NCBI GenBank assembly: GCA_963728365.1
Contig: CAVSJI010000001.1
Location: 1,116,001 to 1,180,000, forward strand
Direction: 5' to 3'
DNA from: VRUE01 sp963728365
GTDB lineage: Bacteria > Actinomycetota > Thermoleophilia > Solirubrobacterales > 70-9
DNA: 64,000 nucleotides
The translations under genes were made by a program, and so were the position numbers. This document shows positions 15,511-24,171 of this stretch, one piece after another. Position 1 is the first letter of the stretch. Each line of letters opens with the position of its first letter. The notes under the pieces are model-generated. The model was not told the origin of the DNA. It was given only the letters and a program-made list of their open reading frames with translations, and made no database searches.

Positions 15511-17124
15511 TCAGCCGGCGTTGCGCCGGTAGTGGTCGTAGTGGAGCTCGCCTACGTCCCAGTCGGAGTCGGGCACCGGGAAGAGGTGGCGGACTCGGGG
15601 GGTGTCGATCCGCTCGCGGTGGCGGACGTCGCCCTCGATCGTCGGGAAGTCCAGGGTGCTCTGCGGCGCCTCGACCTCGTCCAGCCACGGCGTCGCCGTG
15701 ATCCGGATCTCGCCCTCGGCCGGGATCGGCTCGAGGATGCCGGTCGCGCCCTCGTCGTGCTGGTCCTCGGTCGGATGCCGGTGCTGCGCGGTCTGGTCTG
15801 AGATCACGATCTCCTCCGCCTCCTCGATTTCGGGCGACGTCCACTCGGGCGCCTCCCACTCTGAGTCCGTTGCGACGATCTCCACGTCGCCGCCTTCCAG
15901 CCCGGTTGCGATCAGGGTCTCGTCGGCGGCCGCGTTCAGGTCGCCGCCCAGCTCGCCGAGCGCCGCGTCGCGCAGGATCCGCCGCAGGCCAGCCTCGATC
16001 CAGCTCGCCAGGGCGAGGCCCGTCCCCGAGGGGGCGCCGTTCATCAGGCCGCGCTCCAGCTCGAGCGCGTGCTCGACCTGCTCGCGGGCCTCGATCCGGC
16101 CGTAGGTCTCGTCGGCGATCAGCGCCGAGGCGCGCATCGGCAGGCTGGCGCCCACCGGGCCCTGGCCGTCGAGCACGGCGCGCAGCGCCAGCAGGTGGTC
16201 GCTGAGGCCCTCCAGGGCGGAGGCCCGGCCGCAGCCCATCTCAAAGCGGTCGACCGCCCAGGCGAGGGCGCCGTCGGGATCAGGCCGCGCCTCCAGCGCG
16301 GTCGCGAACTCGGCCAGGGCGATCGCCTCGGCCTCGTCGAGCTCATAGGCGCCGGGGCGGGTGGCCGGCGCGCCGGTGGCGAGGCGCGCCCAGCGCCCCT
16401 CGCCGGTCGGCGCAAAGGCGTGGGGACCGAGGCCGATGCTGCCCGGCTTGAAGAGGTGCATGACGCTGATCAGCTCGCGCAGCTGGTGCAGGGCCTCGGC
16501 GGCGCTATCGGCGCCCTCCCCCTGCTCGGCGAGGGCGAGGAACTGCGGCTCCCAGGCGCGCCGGCCCATGCCCTCACTGCGCATTGCCTCGATCGGCGCC
16601 TCGATCCCGTCGGCGCGCACGATCTGCACACCGTGCGGTAGCTGAAGCCGTGGCAGCGGCATCTGCAGCCCGACCAGCGGCGCGATCAGCACGTCGGCCT
16701 CCTCGGCGCCGCGCGTCTCGGCCTCGAGCACGGCCAGCGCCTGGCGCAGCCGCTCGTGGTCTAGAGAGAGCTCGGTGCACCCGTCCCAGAGCGAGGCGAG
16801 GAAGACGATCAGCATCTGCGCGGCGCGCTCGCCTGGGTCGGTGGGCACGGTCTCGCCGCGCGCTTCCAGGTAGGCCGGCGCGATCCCGGTGGCGGCAACC
16901 GCGTCGCGCGCCTCGCCGAAGGCCGCCAGCCCACGCAGGACGCCCTCGCGCTCGCGCACGTAACGCGAGGTCAGCGGCGTGTAGCTGTAGAAGAGCGAGT
17001 CGTCGCCGCTCTCGGAGTCGACGTCGAAGGGGATCTGGTCCCCGCCTGCGACCAGCGCGCTGAGCTCGATCGCCGCCTCGGATGCAAGCCGAGTCAGCGC
17101 TTCGGTGAGCAGTCGATCACGCAC
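15511..17124 (-). CDS. Hypothetical protein, 537 residues, acidic C-terminus
   Basis: Not recognised. From the GTG at 17124 (GGGGGG upstream) the protein is 537 residues, mostly helical by composition with many Ala/Leu/Glu/Arg. There is no signal peptide and no clear membrane segment. Residues about 385-470 (from WIEAGLRRILRD on) turn acidic (SEWEAPEWTSPEIEEAEE), and the last 60 residues contain several His and aromatic residues (DWDVGELHYDHYRR). The open frame continues upstream through a palindromic repeat, which would add RHVPGRLGG; that part looks spurious. Downstream is the shared hairpin terminator. Third-position GC is typical of the genome, so it is a real gene, perhaps specific to this bacterial class. 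Confidence 0.65.
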   Translation of the reverse strand: MRDRLLTEALTRLASEAAIELSALVAGGDQIPFDVDSESGDDSLFYSYTPLTSRYVREREGVLRGLAAFGEARDAVAATGIAPAYLEARGETVPTDPGERAAQMLIVFLASLWDGCTELSLDHERLRQALAVLEAETRGAEEADVLIAPLVGLQMPLPRLQLPHGVQIVRADGIEAPIEAMRSEGMGRRAWEPQFLALAEQGEGADSAAEALHQLRELISVMHLFKPGSIGLGPHAFAPTGEGRWARLATGAPATRPGAYELDEAEAIALAEFATALEARPDPDGALAWAVDRFEMGCGRASALEGLSDHLLALRAVLDGQGPVGASLPMRASALIADETYGRIEAREQVEHALELERGLMNGAPSGTGLALASWIEAGLRRILRDAALGELGGDLNAAADETLIATGLEGGDVEIVATDSEWEAPEWTSPEIEEAEEIVISDQTAQHRHPTEDQHDEGATGILEPIPAEGEIRITATPWLDEVEAPQSTLDFPTIEGDVRHRERIDTPRVRHLFPVPDSDWDVGELHYDHYRRNAG

Positions 17125-17182
17125 GCCCCCCGCTTCCCGCCCCCACGCCTCCCTCCTGCGCCTGCACGACGCCTTGCACGAC

Positions 17183-17272
17183 AAACCTCCCAGCCGCCCG
17201 GGGACGTGCCGCAACTTACGTACCACCACGGGCCGCTAAGTTGCGGCACGTCCCCGGGGCGCTGGGAGGTTT
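17183..17272. repeat. Palindromic repeat family 1, copy 3 (loop class A), with extended arms
   Basis: Core GGGGACGTGCCGCAACTTA from 17200 and TAAGTTGCGGCACGTCCCC to 17255, with GTACCACCACGGGCCGC between. The arms extend outward in this copy: AAACCTCCCAGC (17183-17194) pairs with GCTGGGAGGTTT (17261-17272), which runs into the stop codon of the HxlR gene. In total about 37 bp per arm with one loosely paired junction. Confidence 0.9.
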
Positions 17273-17612
17273 AGGCGGGGACGGGGGTTGCGGGCTCGCC
17301 GAGGAGCCAGCGGGTGCCGTAGCGGCGCATGTCCTCTACGAGGGGGACCAAGGCTTCGCCCTTCTGGGTGAGGGCGTACTCGACCCGGGGCGGAACCTCG
17401 GGGAAGGTGTTGCGCTCGACGATGCCCTCCTCTTCCAGCGCCCGCAGGCGCAGCGAGAGGGTGCGCGGGCTGATCCCCTCCAGCGAGCGCTCCAGCTCGC
17501 AGAAGCGCGACGGGCCCTCGGCCAGGTCGCGGATCACGATCAACGTCCATTTGCCGCAAACGACCTCGGCCGTGCGGCAGACGGGACAGCTTGCGTTGGA
17601 AGCGGCGCTCAT
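17271..17612 (-). CDS. HxlR-family winged-helix regulator
   Basis: 113 residues, one HxlR domain: CPVCRTAEVVCGKWTLIVIRDLAEGPSRF at the start (residues 9-37), GISPRTLSLRLRALEEEGIV as the recognition helix region, and VEYALTQKGEALVPLVEDM as the wing and dimer helix. Three cysteines (C9, C12 and C19 by my count) lie near the N-terminus; HxlR/YodB-type proteins use such Cys residues to sense quinones, aldehydes or oxidants. The gene has its own promoter region with an inverted repeat (17668-17686) that probably serves as its operator. It sits downstream of the pilMNOP genes but is separated by that promoter. Confidence 0.85.
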   Translation of the reverse strand: MSAASNASCPVCRTAEVVCGKWTLIVIRDLAEGPSRFCELERSLEGISPRTLSLRLRALEEEGIVERNTFPEVPPRVEYALTQKGEALVPLVEDMRRYGTRWLLGEPATPVPA

Positions 17613-17655
17613 AAAGCGGGACGAGGCGAGTCGGATAGATGGCCTCGCTTCACCG

Positions 17656-17686
17656 AGTGTAGCGCTATCGCTTCATTTACTGAAGT
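17656..17686 (-). promoter_or_regulatory. HxlR promoter with palindromic operator
   Basis: On the minus strand, TTCAGT (17679-17684), 17 bases, TACACT (17656-17661). Overlapping the -35 and spacer is the inverted repeat ACTTCAGTAAATGAAGCGA (17668-17686), with arms CTTCA and TGAAG. The same sequence with three changes is in the rpoD promoter at 41881-41899. It partly overlaps the 3' end of the PilP-like gene. Confidence 0.5.
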
Positions 17687-18584
17687 TTTGGGCTGCTCCG
17701 CGGAATTGGCTCTTCCCAGTGGTCACCGGTTCGACCTTCAGCACGTTGATCTTGTAACGCGTATGGCCGTCGCCGATGACGAACGTCTCGGGAATTCCGG
17801 GTTCGAGTTCGAGCAGTTCGCAGCGGGCGATGCCGGCGATGCACTTGCCGTCGCCGAACACGCCGGTGACCGATTCGGAGAGGAGGAAGTAGGGCTGGCG
17901 CGTCGTCGCCGTGATCCCCATGTATGCGACGAGCGGCGTCTTTTCGGAGGGCAGCGGCGCGGGCGGGATGACCCGGTGCCGCACCACCGCCGGTTCCTCC
18001 GTCTTGGCACCGTCGGCGTCGGTCGTCGTCTTGGTGATCTTGATGTCGGTGGCGAAGGTGAAGAGCGTCAGGTGCCCCGGAGACCCGGCGCCGCCGGTTT
18101 CCGGGCCGCCTTCGGTCGTCACTTCGGTGGTGGTCGTCCCGTTCGTGTGCTTGGTCTGGGTAACCGTCGTCGTGCTGCCGCCGCCGCTCGTGGTCGAGGA
18201 GGTCGTCGAGGGCGTGGTCGAGCCGCTGCCGAGCTTCGTGCCCGCCAGCACAGGGGACGTGTAGCGCTGCTTGAACGGGTCGGTCGGCTTGTTGCGTCGC
18301 AGCCGCTTGCGGTAGTCGCGCAGGCCCGGCTTGGCCTCGACCACCGCGAGCTTCGAGCCCGCCGGTTCCGGGCTCGGTGGTGGCCCGAGGCGAGCCGGGT
18401 GCGGCGGCGGCGCCTGCTTGGAGCCGCCACCGATCAGGAAGGGCACGGCGACGATCGCGATGATCGCCAGGACCACCAGCGGCAGCAGGTGGCGGTCGCG
18501 CAGGTCCCAGTAGAGGTCGACCAGCGGCTCCGGCACCTTCAGGTCCGCCATCTTCAGCTCGGGGCCCTGCTTCAGCCAGTTCAC
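17673..18584 (-). CDS. PilP-like pilus assembly protein
   Basis: 303 residues from a GTG that overlaps the pilO stop (GTGA). One membrane span at residues about 34-52 (LLPLVVLAIIAIVAVPFLIG), N-terminus inside. Then a Pro-rich stretch, a long Thr/Ser/Gly linker (residues about 120-150), and a C-terminal beta domain (residues about 165-295: LTLFTFATDIKI, VAYMGITATTRQPYFLL, YKINVLKVEP). A membrane-anchored protein with a small beta domain directly after pilMNO occupies the PilP position. In didermal bacteria PilP links PilNO to the secretin; with no secretin here, it may connect to the cell wall. Assignment is by position and architecture, not by a strong motif. Confidence 0.55.
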   Translation of the reverse strand: MNWLKQGPELKMADLKVPEPLVDLYWDLRDRHLLPLVVLAIIAIVAVPFLIGGGSKQAPPPHPARLGPPPSPEPAGSKLAVVEAKPGLRDYRKRLRRNKPTDPFKQRYTSPVLAGTKLGSGSTTPSTTSSTTSGGGSTTTVTQTKHTNGTTTTEVTTEGGPETGGAGSPGHLTLFTFATDIKITKTTTDADGAKTEEPAVVRHRVIPPAPLPSEKTPLVAYMGITATTRQPYFLLSESVTGVFGDGKCIAGIARCELLELEPGIPETFVIGDGHTRYKINVLKVEPVTTGKSQFRGAAQNFSK

Positions 18585-19357
18585 GGCGCGCCTCCGGTGG
18601 TCGTCGAGGCCGGGACCGAGGCGGGCGGTTCGGCCGGGCCTTCCGGCGAGGCGCCCGCGGTCGAGCCCTGGCTGGGCGGGGTCAGGTAAGTGGTGACCGA
18701 GAAGTTCGCCTGCAGGGCGGGAAACTTCGCTTCCGAGTCTTCGCTCAGCGAGAAGCCGTTGACCGTGATCAGGCGGCCGTCGACCCGGACCTTTTCGTTT
18801 GTCGTCTTGACCAGCGAGTCAAGCCCCTTGATGAAGTCGGCGATCTTGAAGAAGTTGCCGGTGAAGGTGAGCGAGTAGGGCATCACCGCCAGGCCCGCCG
18901 GGCCGATCGTGGCGCCGAGCGACGCCAGCGAGGCGGAGGCCTCGGTCGCCGAGACCGGTTCTCCGCTCGGCGTCGAGAGCGAGGCGCTCGCCTCCGATTC
19001 CCCGGACCCGCTCGCTCCTTCCAGCTGCATGGTCTGGAACCTGACCTTGGAGCGCTTGGCGATCTTGTTGACCTGAATCAGCAGCGAGGGGGTTTCGTCA
19101 TCCGCGGGCACCGCCTTACCGAGCACGACGAGGCGCTGGTAGTCGACCGGGAAGCCGCTTCGCGCTTCTTCGGCCGCGGTCACTTCGGATTCGTGCTGGG
19201 CGAGCGAGCTTTCGAGCCGTTCGACCTTCGCGTCGAGCTTCTTCGCTTCGTCGCGCTTCGGGCTCAGCAACAGCATCCAGAAAGCCCCGGCCAACACAGT
19301 GATCGCGAGCATCGCGACGACGAGCACGTTCGTCTGCTTCTTGACGTCGGCCTTCAT
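18581..19357 (-). CDS. pilO: PilO, type IV pilus inner-membrane alignment protein
   Basis: 258 residues. Short cytoplasmic N-terminus (MKADVKKQTN), one membrane helix (residues about 11-30), a coiled coil (KRDEAKKLDAKVERLESSLAQHE, about 34-57), then the extracytoplasmic domain with YSLTFTGNFFKIADFIKGLDSLV, which is the PilO ferredoxin-like core pattern. The tail is Pro/Ala/Thr-rich. PilO pairs with PilN to transmit motor action to the growing pilus. TGATG overlap with pilN upstream and GTGA overlap with the PilP-like gene downstream show a tight operon. Confidence 0.8.
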   Translation of the reverse strand: MKADVKKQTNVLVVAMLAITVLAGAFWMLLLSPKRDEAKKLDAKVERLESSLAQHESEVTAAEEARSGFPVDYQRLVVLGKAVPADDETPSLLIQVNKIAKRSKVRFQTMQLEGASGSGESEASASLSTPSGEPVSATEASASLASLGATIGPAGLAVMPYSLTFTGNFFKIADFIKGLDSLVKTTNEKVRVDGRLITVNGFSLSEDSEAKFPALQANFSVTTYLTPPSQGSTAGASPEGPAEPPASVPASTTTGGAP

Positions 19358-20115
19358 CAGCCTTCCGAGCCTTCTTCGGAGCTTTCTTCCGAGCCTTCGG
19401 CGCTCGATTCGGCCGTGGCCACCGCACCGCCCGCTTCCTCGCCTTCTTCGGGCGGCACCGGAGCGGCGTCGAAGGCGACGACGAGGCTGAACTGGGCGAT
19501 GAAGCTGCGCGTGCGACAGTCGCCGCCGCCGCTGCTGCCCGCCTCGCCTTTCTTGGTCGCCAGTTCGGAGCTCTGCACGCCGACCCGGGTGACGCCGTCG
19601 ATGTCTTCGAGCGCGGTGACGAAGCCGGCGACCGCTTCCTGGCCGACCGCGCAGCCGCTCAGTTCCAGCGCCGGTCCGGCGATCCCGCCCCGCAGCCCGG
19701 AAGCGCTGCCACCCCCGCTGCCGCTGGCAGAGCCGCTCGGGCTCGCCGAGGCGTTGAGGGTGGTGAGCCAGACGTCGGAGGGCAGAATCAGGGCCAGTTC
19801 GCGCATCACCCGTTCCCAGTCGAAGCGGCTGTCGGCAAGGCTCCTCACCGTCGCGATCCGCTGTTCGCTGAGGGTCTGGAACTGGGTGTAAGCGGCGAGG
19901 CGGCGCGCCTTGGCCCGGGCCACCGCGTCTTCGCGCCCGAGCTTGACGATTTCCGCCTTGCTGTCGGAGATCCGGTTGCCGGTGGTGACGAGCAGGGTGA
20001 CGCCGACGAGCGCCAGGGCGAGCGCGCCGAGGACGATGTAGGCCAGCGGGCCGGAGCGCAGCTCGGCGCGGTCGCCGCGGCGCTGCTCGGGCGGGATCAG
20101 GTTGACCGGGCGCAT
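19357..20115 (-). CDS. pilN: PilN, type IV pilus assembly protein
   Basis: 252 residues. The N-terminal signature RPVNLIPPEQR binds PilM (the conserved INLLP-type motif), followed by a membrane helix (residues about 26-45), a helical stretch, and VMRELALILPSDVWLTTLNAS, the usual PilN core. Residues 115-130 are a Ser/Gly insert and the C-terminus is a Glu/Ser tail (residues about 225-252) coded almost only with GAA. Acts at the cytoplasmic membrane with PilM and PilO. The ATG lies 3 bases after the pilM stop. Confidence 0.85.
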   Translation of the reverse strand: MRPVNLIPPEQRRGDRAELRSGPLAYIVLGALALALVGVTLLVTTGNRISDSKAEIVKLGREDAVARAKARRLAAYTQFQTLSEQRIATVRSLADSRFDWERVMRELALILPSDVWLTTLNASASPSGSASGSGGGSASGLRGGIAGPALELSGCAVGQEAVAGFVTALEDIDGVTRVGVQSSELATKKGEAGSSGGGDCRTRSFIAQFSLVVAFDAAPVPPEEGEEAGGAVATAESSAEGSEESSEEGSEG

Positions 20116-20118
20116 CGC

Positions 20119-21237
20119 TCAGCCCTCCAGGGCGAGGCCGTAGGAGAGGGTGAGCCGCGCCGCCGCCGCCTCGTCGTAGCCCGCGAGGCCGGCGGGCCGG
20201 GCAACCGCGATCGCGACGCCGAGGTTCTCTTCCATGCGCGGGGCGAGTCCGGCGATCGTGCTGGCCTGACCGCTCAAGACGATGCGGCTCACCGGCAGCG
20301 AGCCGTCCTGGGCGCCGTAGTAGTCGAGCGAGAGGCGCAGCTCGTCGAGCAGCGCGGCGACGCCTTCTTCCAGCGCCGCCCGCGCCTCGGCGACGGTCTC
20401 GGAGTCTCCCTCCAGCTCCGTGGTCGGCCGCTGCAGGCCGACGTAGGCGAGCCACTGGGAGGCGTGCTCGGCGTTCAGGCCCCGGTTGGCGGAGAGGCGC
20501 TCGCCGATCGACGCGAGCCCGGCGTGGGAGACGCGGGTGAAGAGACACGAGCGGCCGCGGGCGACGGCGAGGTTGGTGACGTCGCCGACGTTGCAGTAGA
20601 GCACCGCCTCGTCGGGGCGCTGCCCCGGCTCGACCGCCTGCCCTGCCATGCCCGCCTCGGCGAGCGCGCGGATCATCGCGAAGGCGGAGAGGTCGACGCC
20701 GACCGGCTGCAGGCCGGCCCGCCGGGCCGGCTCGACGATCGAGGAGACCATCTCGCGACGGGCGGCCACCACGACCACGTCGACCTGTGGCGTGGTCCCG
20801 TCCTCGCCGGGCACCCCGCCGACCACCTGGTGCTCGAGCACGGCCTGGTCGAGCGGCATCGGGATCTGCTCCTGCGCCTGGAAGCGGACCGCCGCCTCCA
20901 TCTCGCCGGGGTCCTCGATCGCGGGCAGGCGCACCGTCCTGACTACAACCCGCTGGTTGCTGACGCCGAGCCGCACCCGTTTGGGCAGCTTGTTCTCGGA
21001 GAAGAGCGCCTTCAGCGCCGCGGCGAGGCGGTCGGGATCCAGCACCTCGCCCTCGTGGAAGGCGCCCGGCTCGAGCCGGCGGATCGCCGAGGCGCTGACG
21101 CGGGTGGCGCCGTTGGAGCCCTCGACCGCAGTCGCGGCGATGCTGCCGGCCTCGACGTCGAGGCCGGCGATTCCGCCCGTCTTCTTCTTGCGGGTCAGGG
21201 AGAGCTGCAGGTTCGGTTTGGCGAAGCTGGTTCGCAT
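20119..21237 (-). CDS. pilM: PilM, actin-like type IV pilus assembly protein
   Basis: 372 residues from the ATG at 21237, preceded by GAGGAAGGG; an in-frame TTG at 21285 is less likely. The actin/FtsA fold is visible in IAGLDVEAGSIAATAVEG (phosphate 1 loop), LPAIEDPGEMEAAVRFQAQEQIP (typical PilM), VGVDLSAFAMIRAL, YCNVGDVTNLAVARGRSCLFTR and RIVLSGQASTIAGLAPRME (adenosine loop). PilM binds ATP and the N-terminal peptide of PilN on the cytoplasmic side. A TTTTGAGCCGAATC element at about 21333-21346 (minus strand) lies roughly 95 bases upstream and resembles the sigma-28-like -10 of other pilus genes, though no -35 match is clear. Confidence 0.85.
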   Translation of the reverse strand: MRTSFAKPNLQLSLTRKKKTGGIAGLDVEAGSIAATAVEGSNGATRVSASAIRRLEPGAFHEGEVLDPDRLAAALKALFSENKLPKRVRLGVSNQRVVVRTVRLPAIEDPGEMEAAVRFQAQEQIPMPLDQAVLEHQVVGGVPGEDGTTPQVDVVVVAARREMVSSIVEPARRAGLQPVGVDLSAFAMIRALAEAGMAGQAVEPGQRPDEAVLYCNVGDVTNLAVARGRSCLFTRVSHAGLASIGERLSANRGLNAEHASQWLAYVGLQRPTTELEGDSETVAEARAALEEGVAALLDELRLSLDYYGAQDGSLPVSRIVLSGQASTIAGLAPRMEENLGVAIAVARPAGLAGYDEAAAARLTLSYGLALEG

Positions 21238-21340
21238 CGGCCCTTCCTCAATCGACAGAAAGGCGCCAGACCTTTCGCCCTGCAACTACTAATTTCTAGG
21301 AGATTCTGGACGGGGGTATGAGATTGGCCCGGGATTCGGC

Positions 21341-22093
21341 TCAAAATAGCCCCAGGTACCAGTCGACCAGCGGCCCCCCGGCGAGCAGGCCAACCACCCC
21401 GCCGAGCGCCAGGAAGGGGCCGAAGGGGATCGCCCGCTTGCGCGCCGCTGCTCCTTCGCGGACGATCATCGCCAGGCCGACGAGCGAGCCCGCGAGCAGC
21501 GCGACGAGAATCGCCGGGCCCACCTCGCGGCCGAGGAAGAGTCCCATCACCGCCGCCAGCTTCACGTCGCCCAGCCCCATCCCGCGCGGATAGGCGAGCG
21601 CCGCGCCGAACAGCAGGCCGCCCGCGGCCGCCGCGGCGATCGCCCGCTCCGGCAGGCTGCCGGGGTCGGCAACGGCGGCGATCGCGGCGCCGACGACCGC
21701 GCCGACGAGCAGAACCCTGTTGGGGATGATCCGCCGCTCGAGGTCGGTCAAGGTCACCGCGCTCAGCATCGTCACGAAGACCAGGCCGAGCGCGATTTCG
21801 CCCCCGTCTCCCCAGAGCGCCAGGACGGTCGCCGCGTAGAGGGCGCCAAGCGCCAGCTCGGTCAGCGGGTAGCGCGGCGAGATCGCGGCCCCGCAGCAGC
21901 GCGCGCGCCCACGCAGCGCCACCCAGGAGAGCACCGGGACGTTGTCGTAGGCGGCGATCTGCCGCCCGCAGCCGGGGCAGCGCGAGCGCGGTCCGACGAT
22001 AGATTCGCCGCGCGGCACGCGGTGGGCGACGACGGTGACGAAGCTGCCGGCCATCAGCCCCCCGAGGAAGGCGATGACCGCGGCGGCGGCCAC
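21341..22093 (-). CDS. pilD: Prepilin peptidase / N-methyltransferase
   Basis: 250 residues with about seven membrane helices. The two catalytic Asp of this aspartyl protease family are D117 in TLTDLERRIIPN and D176 in GMGLGDVKLA. The N-terminal methylase-type cytosolic loop has CPGC (39-42) and CC (66-67) zinc cysteines, so it should both cleave the prepilin leader and methylate the new N-terminus. GTG start at 22093, 3 bases after the stop of the PilV-like gene. It is slightly shorter than the proteobacterial enzyme. It would process PilA and the three minor pilins in this locus. Confidence 0.9.
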   Translation of the reverse strand: MAAAAVIAFLGGLMAGSFVTVVAHRVPRGESIVGPRSRCPGCGRQIAAYDNVPVLSWVALRGRARCCGAAISPRYPLTELALGALYAATVLALWGDGGEIALGLVFVTMLSAVTLTDLERRIIPNRVLLVGAVVGAAIAAVADPGSLPERAIAAAAAGGLLFGAALAYPRGMGLGDVKLAAVMGLFLGREVGPAILVALLAGSLVGLAMIVREGAAARKRAIPFGPFLALGGVVGLLAGGPLVDWYLGLF

Positions 22094-22096
22094 GCG

Positions 22097-23548
22097 CTAG
22101 CCGCCTTCGGTGGGCGTCGTCGTGTCGACCTCGAGCCGGCTCGGGTAATTCGGGTGGTCGAACATGATTGGGATCGCTTCGGCTTCGGTGTTGAAGGGTT
22201 CGACGCCGAGCGCCAGCCCGATCCGGTGTTCCGGTTCCATCGTGTAGGGAGCCGCCGGGAATTCCATCGTCACCCGCACCTTGGTCCAAGCATTTCGCGG
22301 CCAGAATTCGTTTTCCTCCGGGGTGTAGGACCAATGGTCTTCGCCGGTGGCGGCGTCGAGGAAGAGCGCGTCTTCGGGCGGTTCGCCCGCGACCCCGGTT
22401 TCGCTGCGATCGAAGAGGAAGATGCAGAGGGTGCCGTGGTAGAGCGCGTCGTTGAGGGTGCGGGTGTAGAACTTGAGCGTCACCTTGCCGTTCATCTCGA
22501 ACGGCGAGGTGAATTTGTCGCTCACCCAGCGATGGCTCTGCGCCTGGGGATAGACGGTGCCGGTCGGGTCGAAGTGGCAGCCGCTGGTGTCGTCATGCAC
22601 GATCTGCACGCCCTTGCCGGTGTCCGGGTTGGTCGCGAGGTAGCCGTCGTTCGAGTAGTTGTAGAGCAGCGGCAGGCTTTCGTCTTCGGGCGCCGGGTCG
22701 GGCGGCGCGCCGAGCAGCAGGGCGTCCGGCGAGCCGTGGGTGGCGCCGGTCTGCGGCCCGTCGGCGCAGGTCCCCAGCGTGTCGTGGAGCAGGTGATCTT
22801 CGGTGATTTCTTCGCGCACGGCCGTCCCGCTCGCCGCGCAGGGCGTATCGGTGAGGAAGAACTGCTGCGCGGTCACCGCGCTGCCGGTGCCGGCTTTTTC
22901 GTTTTCTTTGCCTTCTTCTTTTTCTTTTTCGGACAGAGGCGCTTCCGCCACCGAGTCGGGGTCGAGGGCGGCCGACTGCACTTCGATGTAGTTGCGTTCG
23001 CGCGGTTCGCTCCCGGTTGAGTCGAGCTTCACCGCGACGACCAGCTGCTTGTAGTCCTGATACCCCGGGCAGAGGTCTTCGCCGGATTCGCTTTCGGGGC
23101 AGCTTTTGTCGTTGCGCCAGACGATGTAGCGGTAGAGCTTGCCCTTGACGTCGCCGTTTTCGAAGGCGATCGGGCCCGGCTTGACCAGGCCTTCACCGAC
23201 CGTGCCGCCGCCCCAGATCGGGCCTCCTTCGACGACCATCGGCGCAAATTCTTCCTGCGGTTCGCGCTGCAGGGCGAAGGTGCCGTTGCTGCCGTTCACC
23301 CGGTTGTTCGGGCTCAGCGCGTTGGCCGAGGGCTGAGGCGCTTTGGTCAGAACCAGTTCTTCGTAGCTGAGGCTGTGCAGCTTCTCCATCTCTTCCTGAG
23401 CGCGGTCGAGGGCGATCTGCGTCGCCTTGGCCCGCGCCCCGTTCCGGGTCGAGGCGGCGAGCACCCCGAAGAGCGCCGCCGAGGAGAGGGCGAGGATCAG
23501 CGCCGCGACCAGCACCTCAATGATCGTGAAGCCGTCTTCGCGCCGCAT
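22097..23548 (-). CDS. PilV-like minor pilin with large C-terminal domain
   Basis: 483 residues. Class III-type leader of six residues (MRREDG) is cut before FTIIEVLVAALILALSSAALFGVLA, with Glu at mature position 5. After the hydrophobic helix comes a large extracellular region, far longer than a usual PilV (about 150-200 residues); residues about 300-480 look like a jelly-roll or concanavalin-type fold (VTLKFYTRTLNDALYHGTLCIFLFD, then WTKVRVTMEFP and HRIGLALGV). A run of Lys/Glu (EKEKEEGKENEK) marks a linker. Glu and Lys are coded almost only by GAA and AAA here, unlike housekeeping genes nearby. Likely sits at or near the pilus tip as an adhesive or priming subunit. Confidence 0.75.
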   Translation of the reverse strand: MRREDGFTIIEVLVAALILALSSAALFGVLAASTRNGARAKATQIALDRAQEEMEKLHSLSYEELVLTKAPQPSANALSPNNRVNGSNGTFALQREPQEEFAPMVVEGGPIWGGGTVGEGLVKPGPIAFENGDVKGKLYRYIVWRNDKSCPESESGEDLCPGYQDYKQLVVAVKLDSTGSEPRERNYIEVQSAALDPDSVAEAPLSEKEKEEGKENEKAGTGSAVTAQQFFLTDTPCAASGTAVREEITEDHLLHDTLGTCADGPQTGATHGSPDALLLGAPPDPAPEDESLPLLYNYSNDGYLATNPDTGKGVQIVHDDTSGCHFDPTGTVYPQAQSHRWVSDKFTSPFEMNGKVTLKFYTRTLNDALYHGTLCIFLFDRSETGVAGEPPEDALFLDAATGEDHWSYTPEENEFWPRNAWTKVRVTMEFPAAPYTMEPEHRIGLALGVEPFNTEAEAIPIMFDHPNYPSRLEVDTTTPTEGG

Positions 23549-23550
23549 CG

Positions 23551-24171
23551 TCAGAAGTCGAGGGTCGCGCTGCGCAGGCTGGCGCCGTCGGAGACGGTCA
23601 GCCTGCCCGTGCCGCTGGGGTTGGGGACCTGGAGCGTGACGCCGACGTAGGTCGGCGAGCTTTCTTCCTGCGCCGGGCCGCATTCGGTCGGGTCGGTGTT
23701 GGCGCTGGGAACGAAGCAGAAGACTTCGGCCGAGTCGATGCCGGTGATCACGGTCGAGGTGGCGCCACCGCTGGCCTGTTCGGGTTCGCGCTCGGTCCGC
23801 GTGCAGGAGCTGGTCGTGCAGGAATAGACGACTTCGCACTCGATCGCCGGCGCGCTCGGGTCGGTGGGCACCGCGCCGCCGCATTCGACGCGGCGCAACC
23901 GCGCGATGAAGGTGACGCCGGTCGGCGAGCTTTCCGAGACGCTCACGCCGTTGCGCAGTTCGCGCGTGATCCGTTCGAGCTGGTAACGGGCCGTGTCGAC
24001 GTTTTCGGCTTGGCGCTGCAGCTTGGGCTGGTCGCGCACCGCGCTGATCAGCATCGCCGTCGCGCCGCCGACCACGATCATCCCCATGATCATCGCCACT
24101 AGGATCTCGATCAGGGTCATACCGGCCTCGTCGTCGAGCGTCCGCAGGCGGCGGCGCAGCCGGCCGCTCAC
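23551..24171 (-). CDS. PilW-like minor pilin
   Basis: 206 residues starting at a GTG that overlaps the upstream propeller-gene stop (GTGA). The leader of 17 residues ends DDEAG, followed by MTLIEILVAMIMGMIVVGGATAMLI with Glu at mature position 5. The next part, RYQLERITRELRNGVSVSESS, is the PilW pattern. Several cysteines (CGGAV, IECEVVYSC, SCTR, VFCFV, ECGPA) probably form disulfides outside the cell. Together with the PilV-like and PilX-like proteins it would make the initiation complex of the pilus. Confidence 0.75.
   Translation of the reverse strand: MSGRLRRRLRTLDDEAGMTLIEILVAMIMGMIVVGGATAMLISAVRDQPKLQRQAENVDTARYQLERITRELRNGVSVSESSPTGVTFIARLRRVECGGAVPTDPSAPAIECEVVYSCTTSSCTRTEREPEQASGGATSTVITGIDSAEVFCFVPSANTDPTECGPAQEESSPTYVGVTLQVPNPSGTGRLTVSDGASLRSATLDF

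Noticed and set aside
15511..17229. N-terminal 35 residues of the 537-residue protein upstream of 17124
   Set aside because: They are the translation of palindrome copy 3 and a low-complexity Arg/Cys stretch; a GTG with a purine-rich site at 17124 is a better start.
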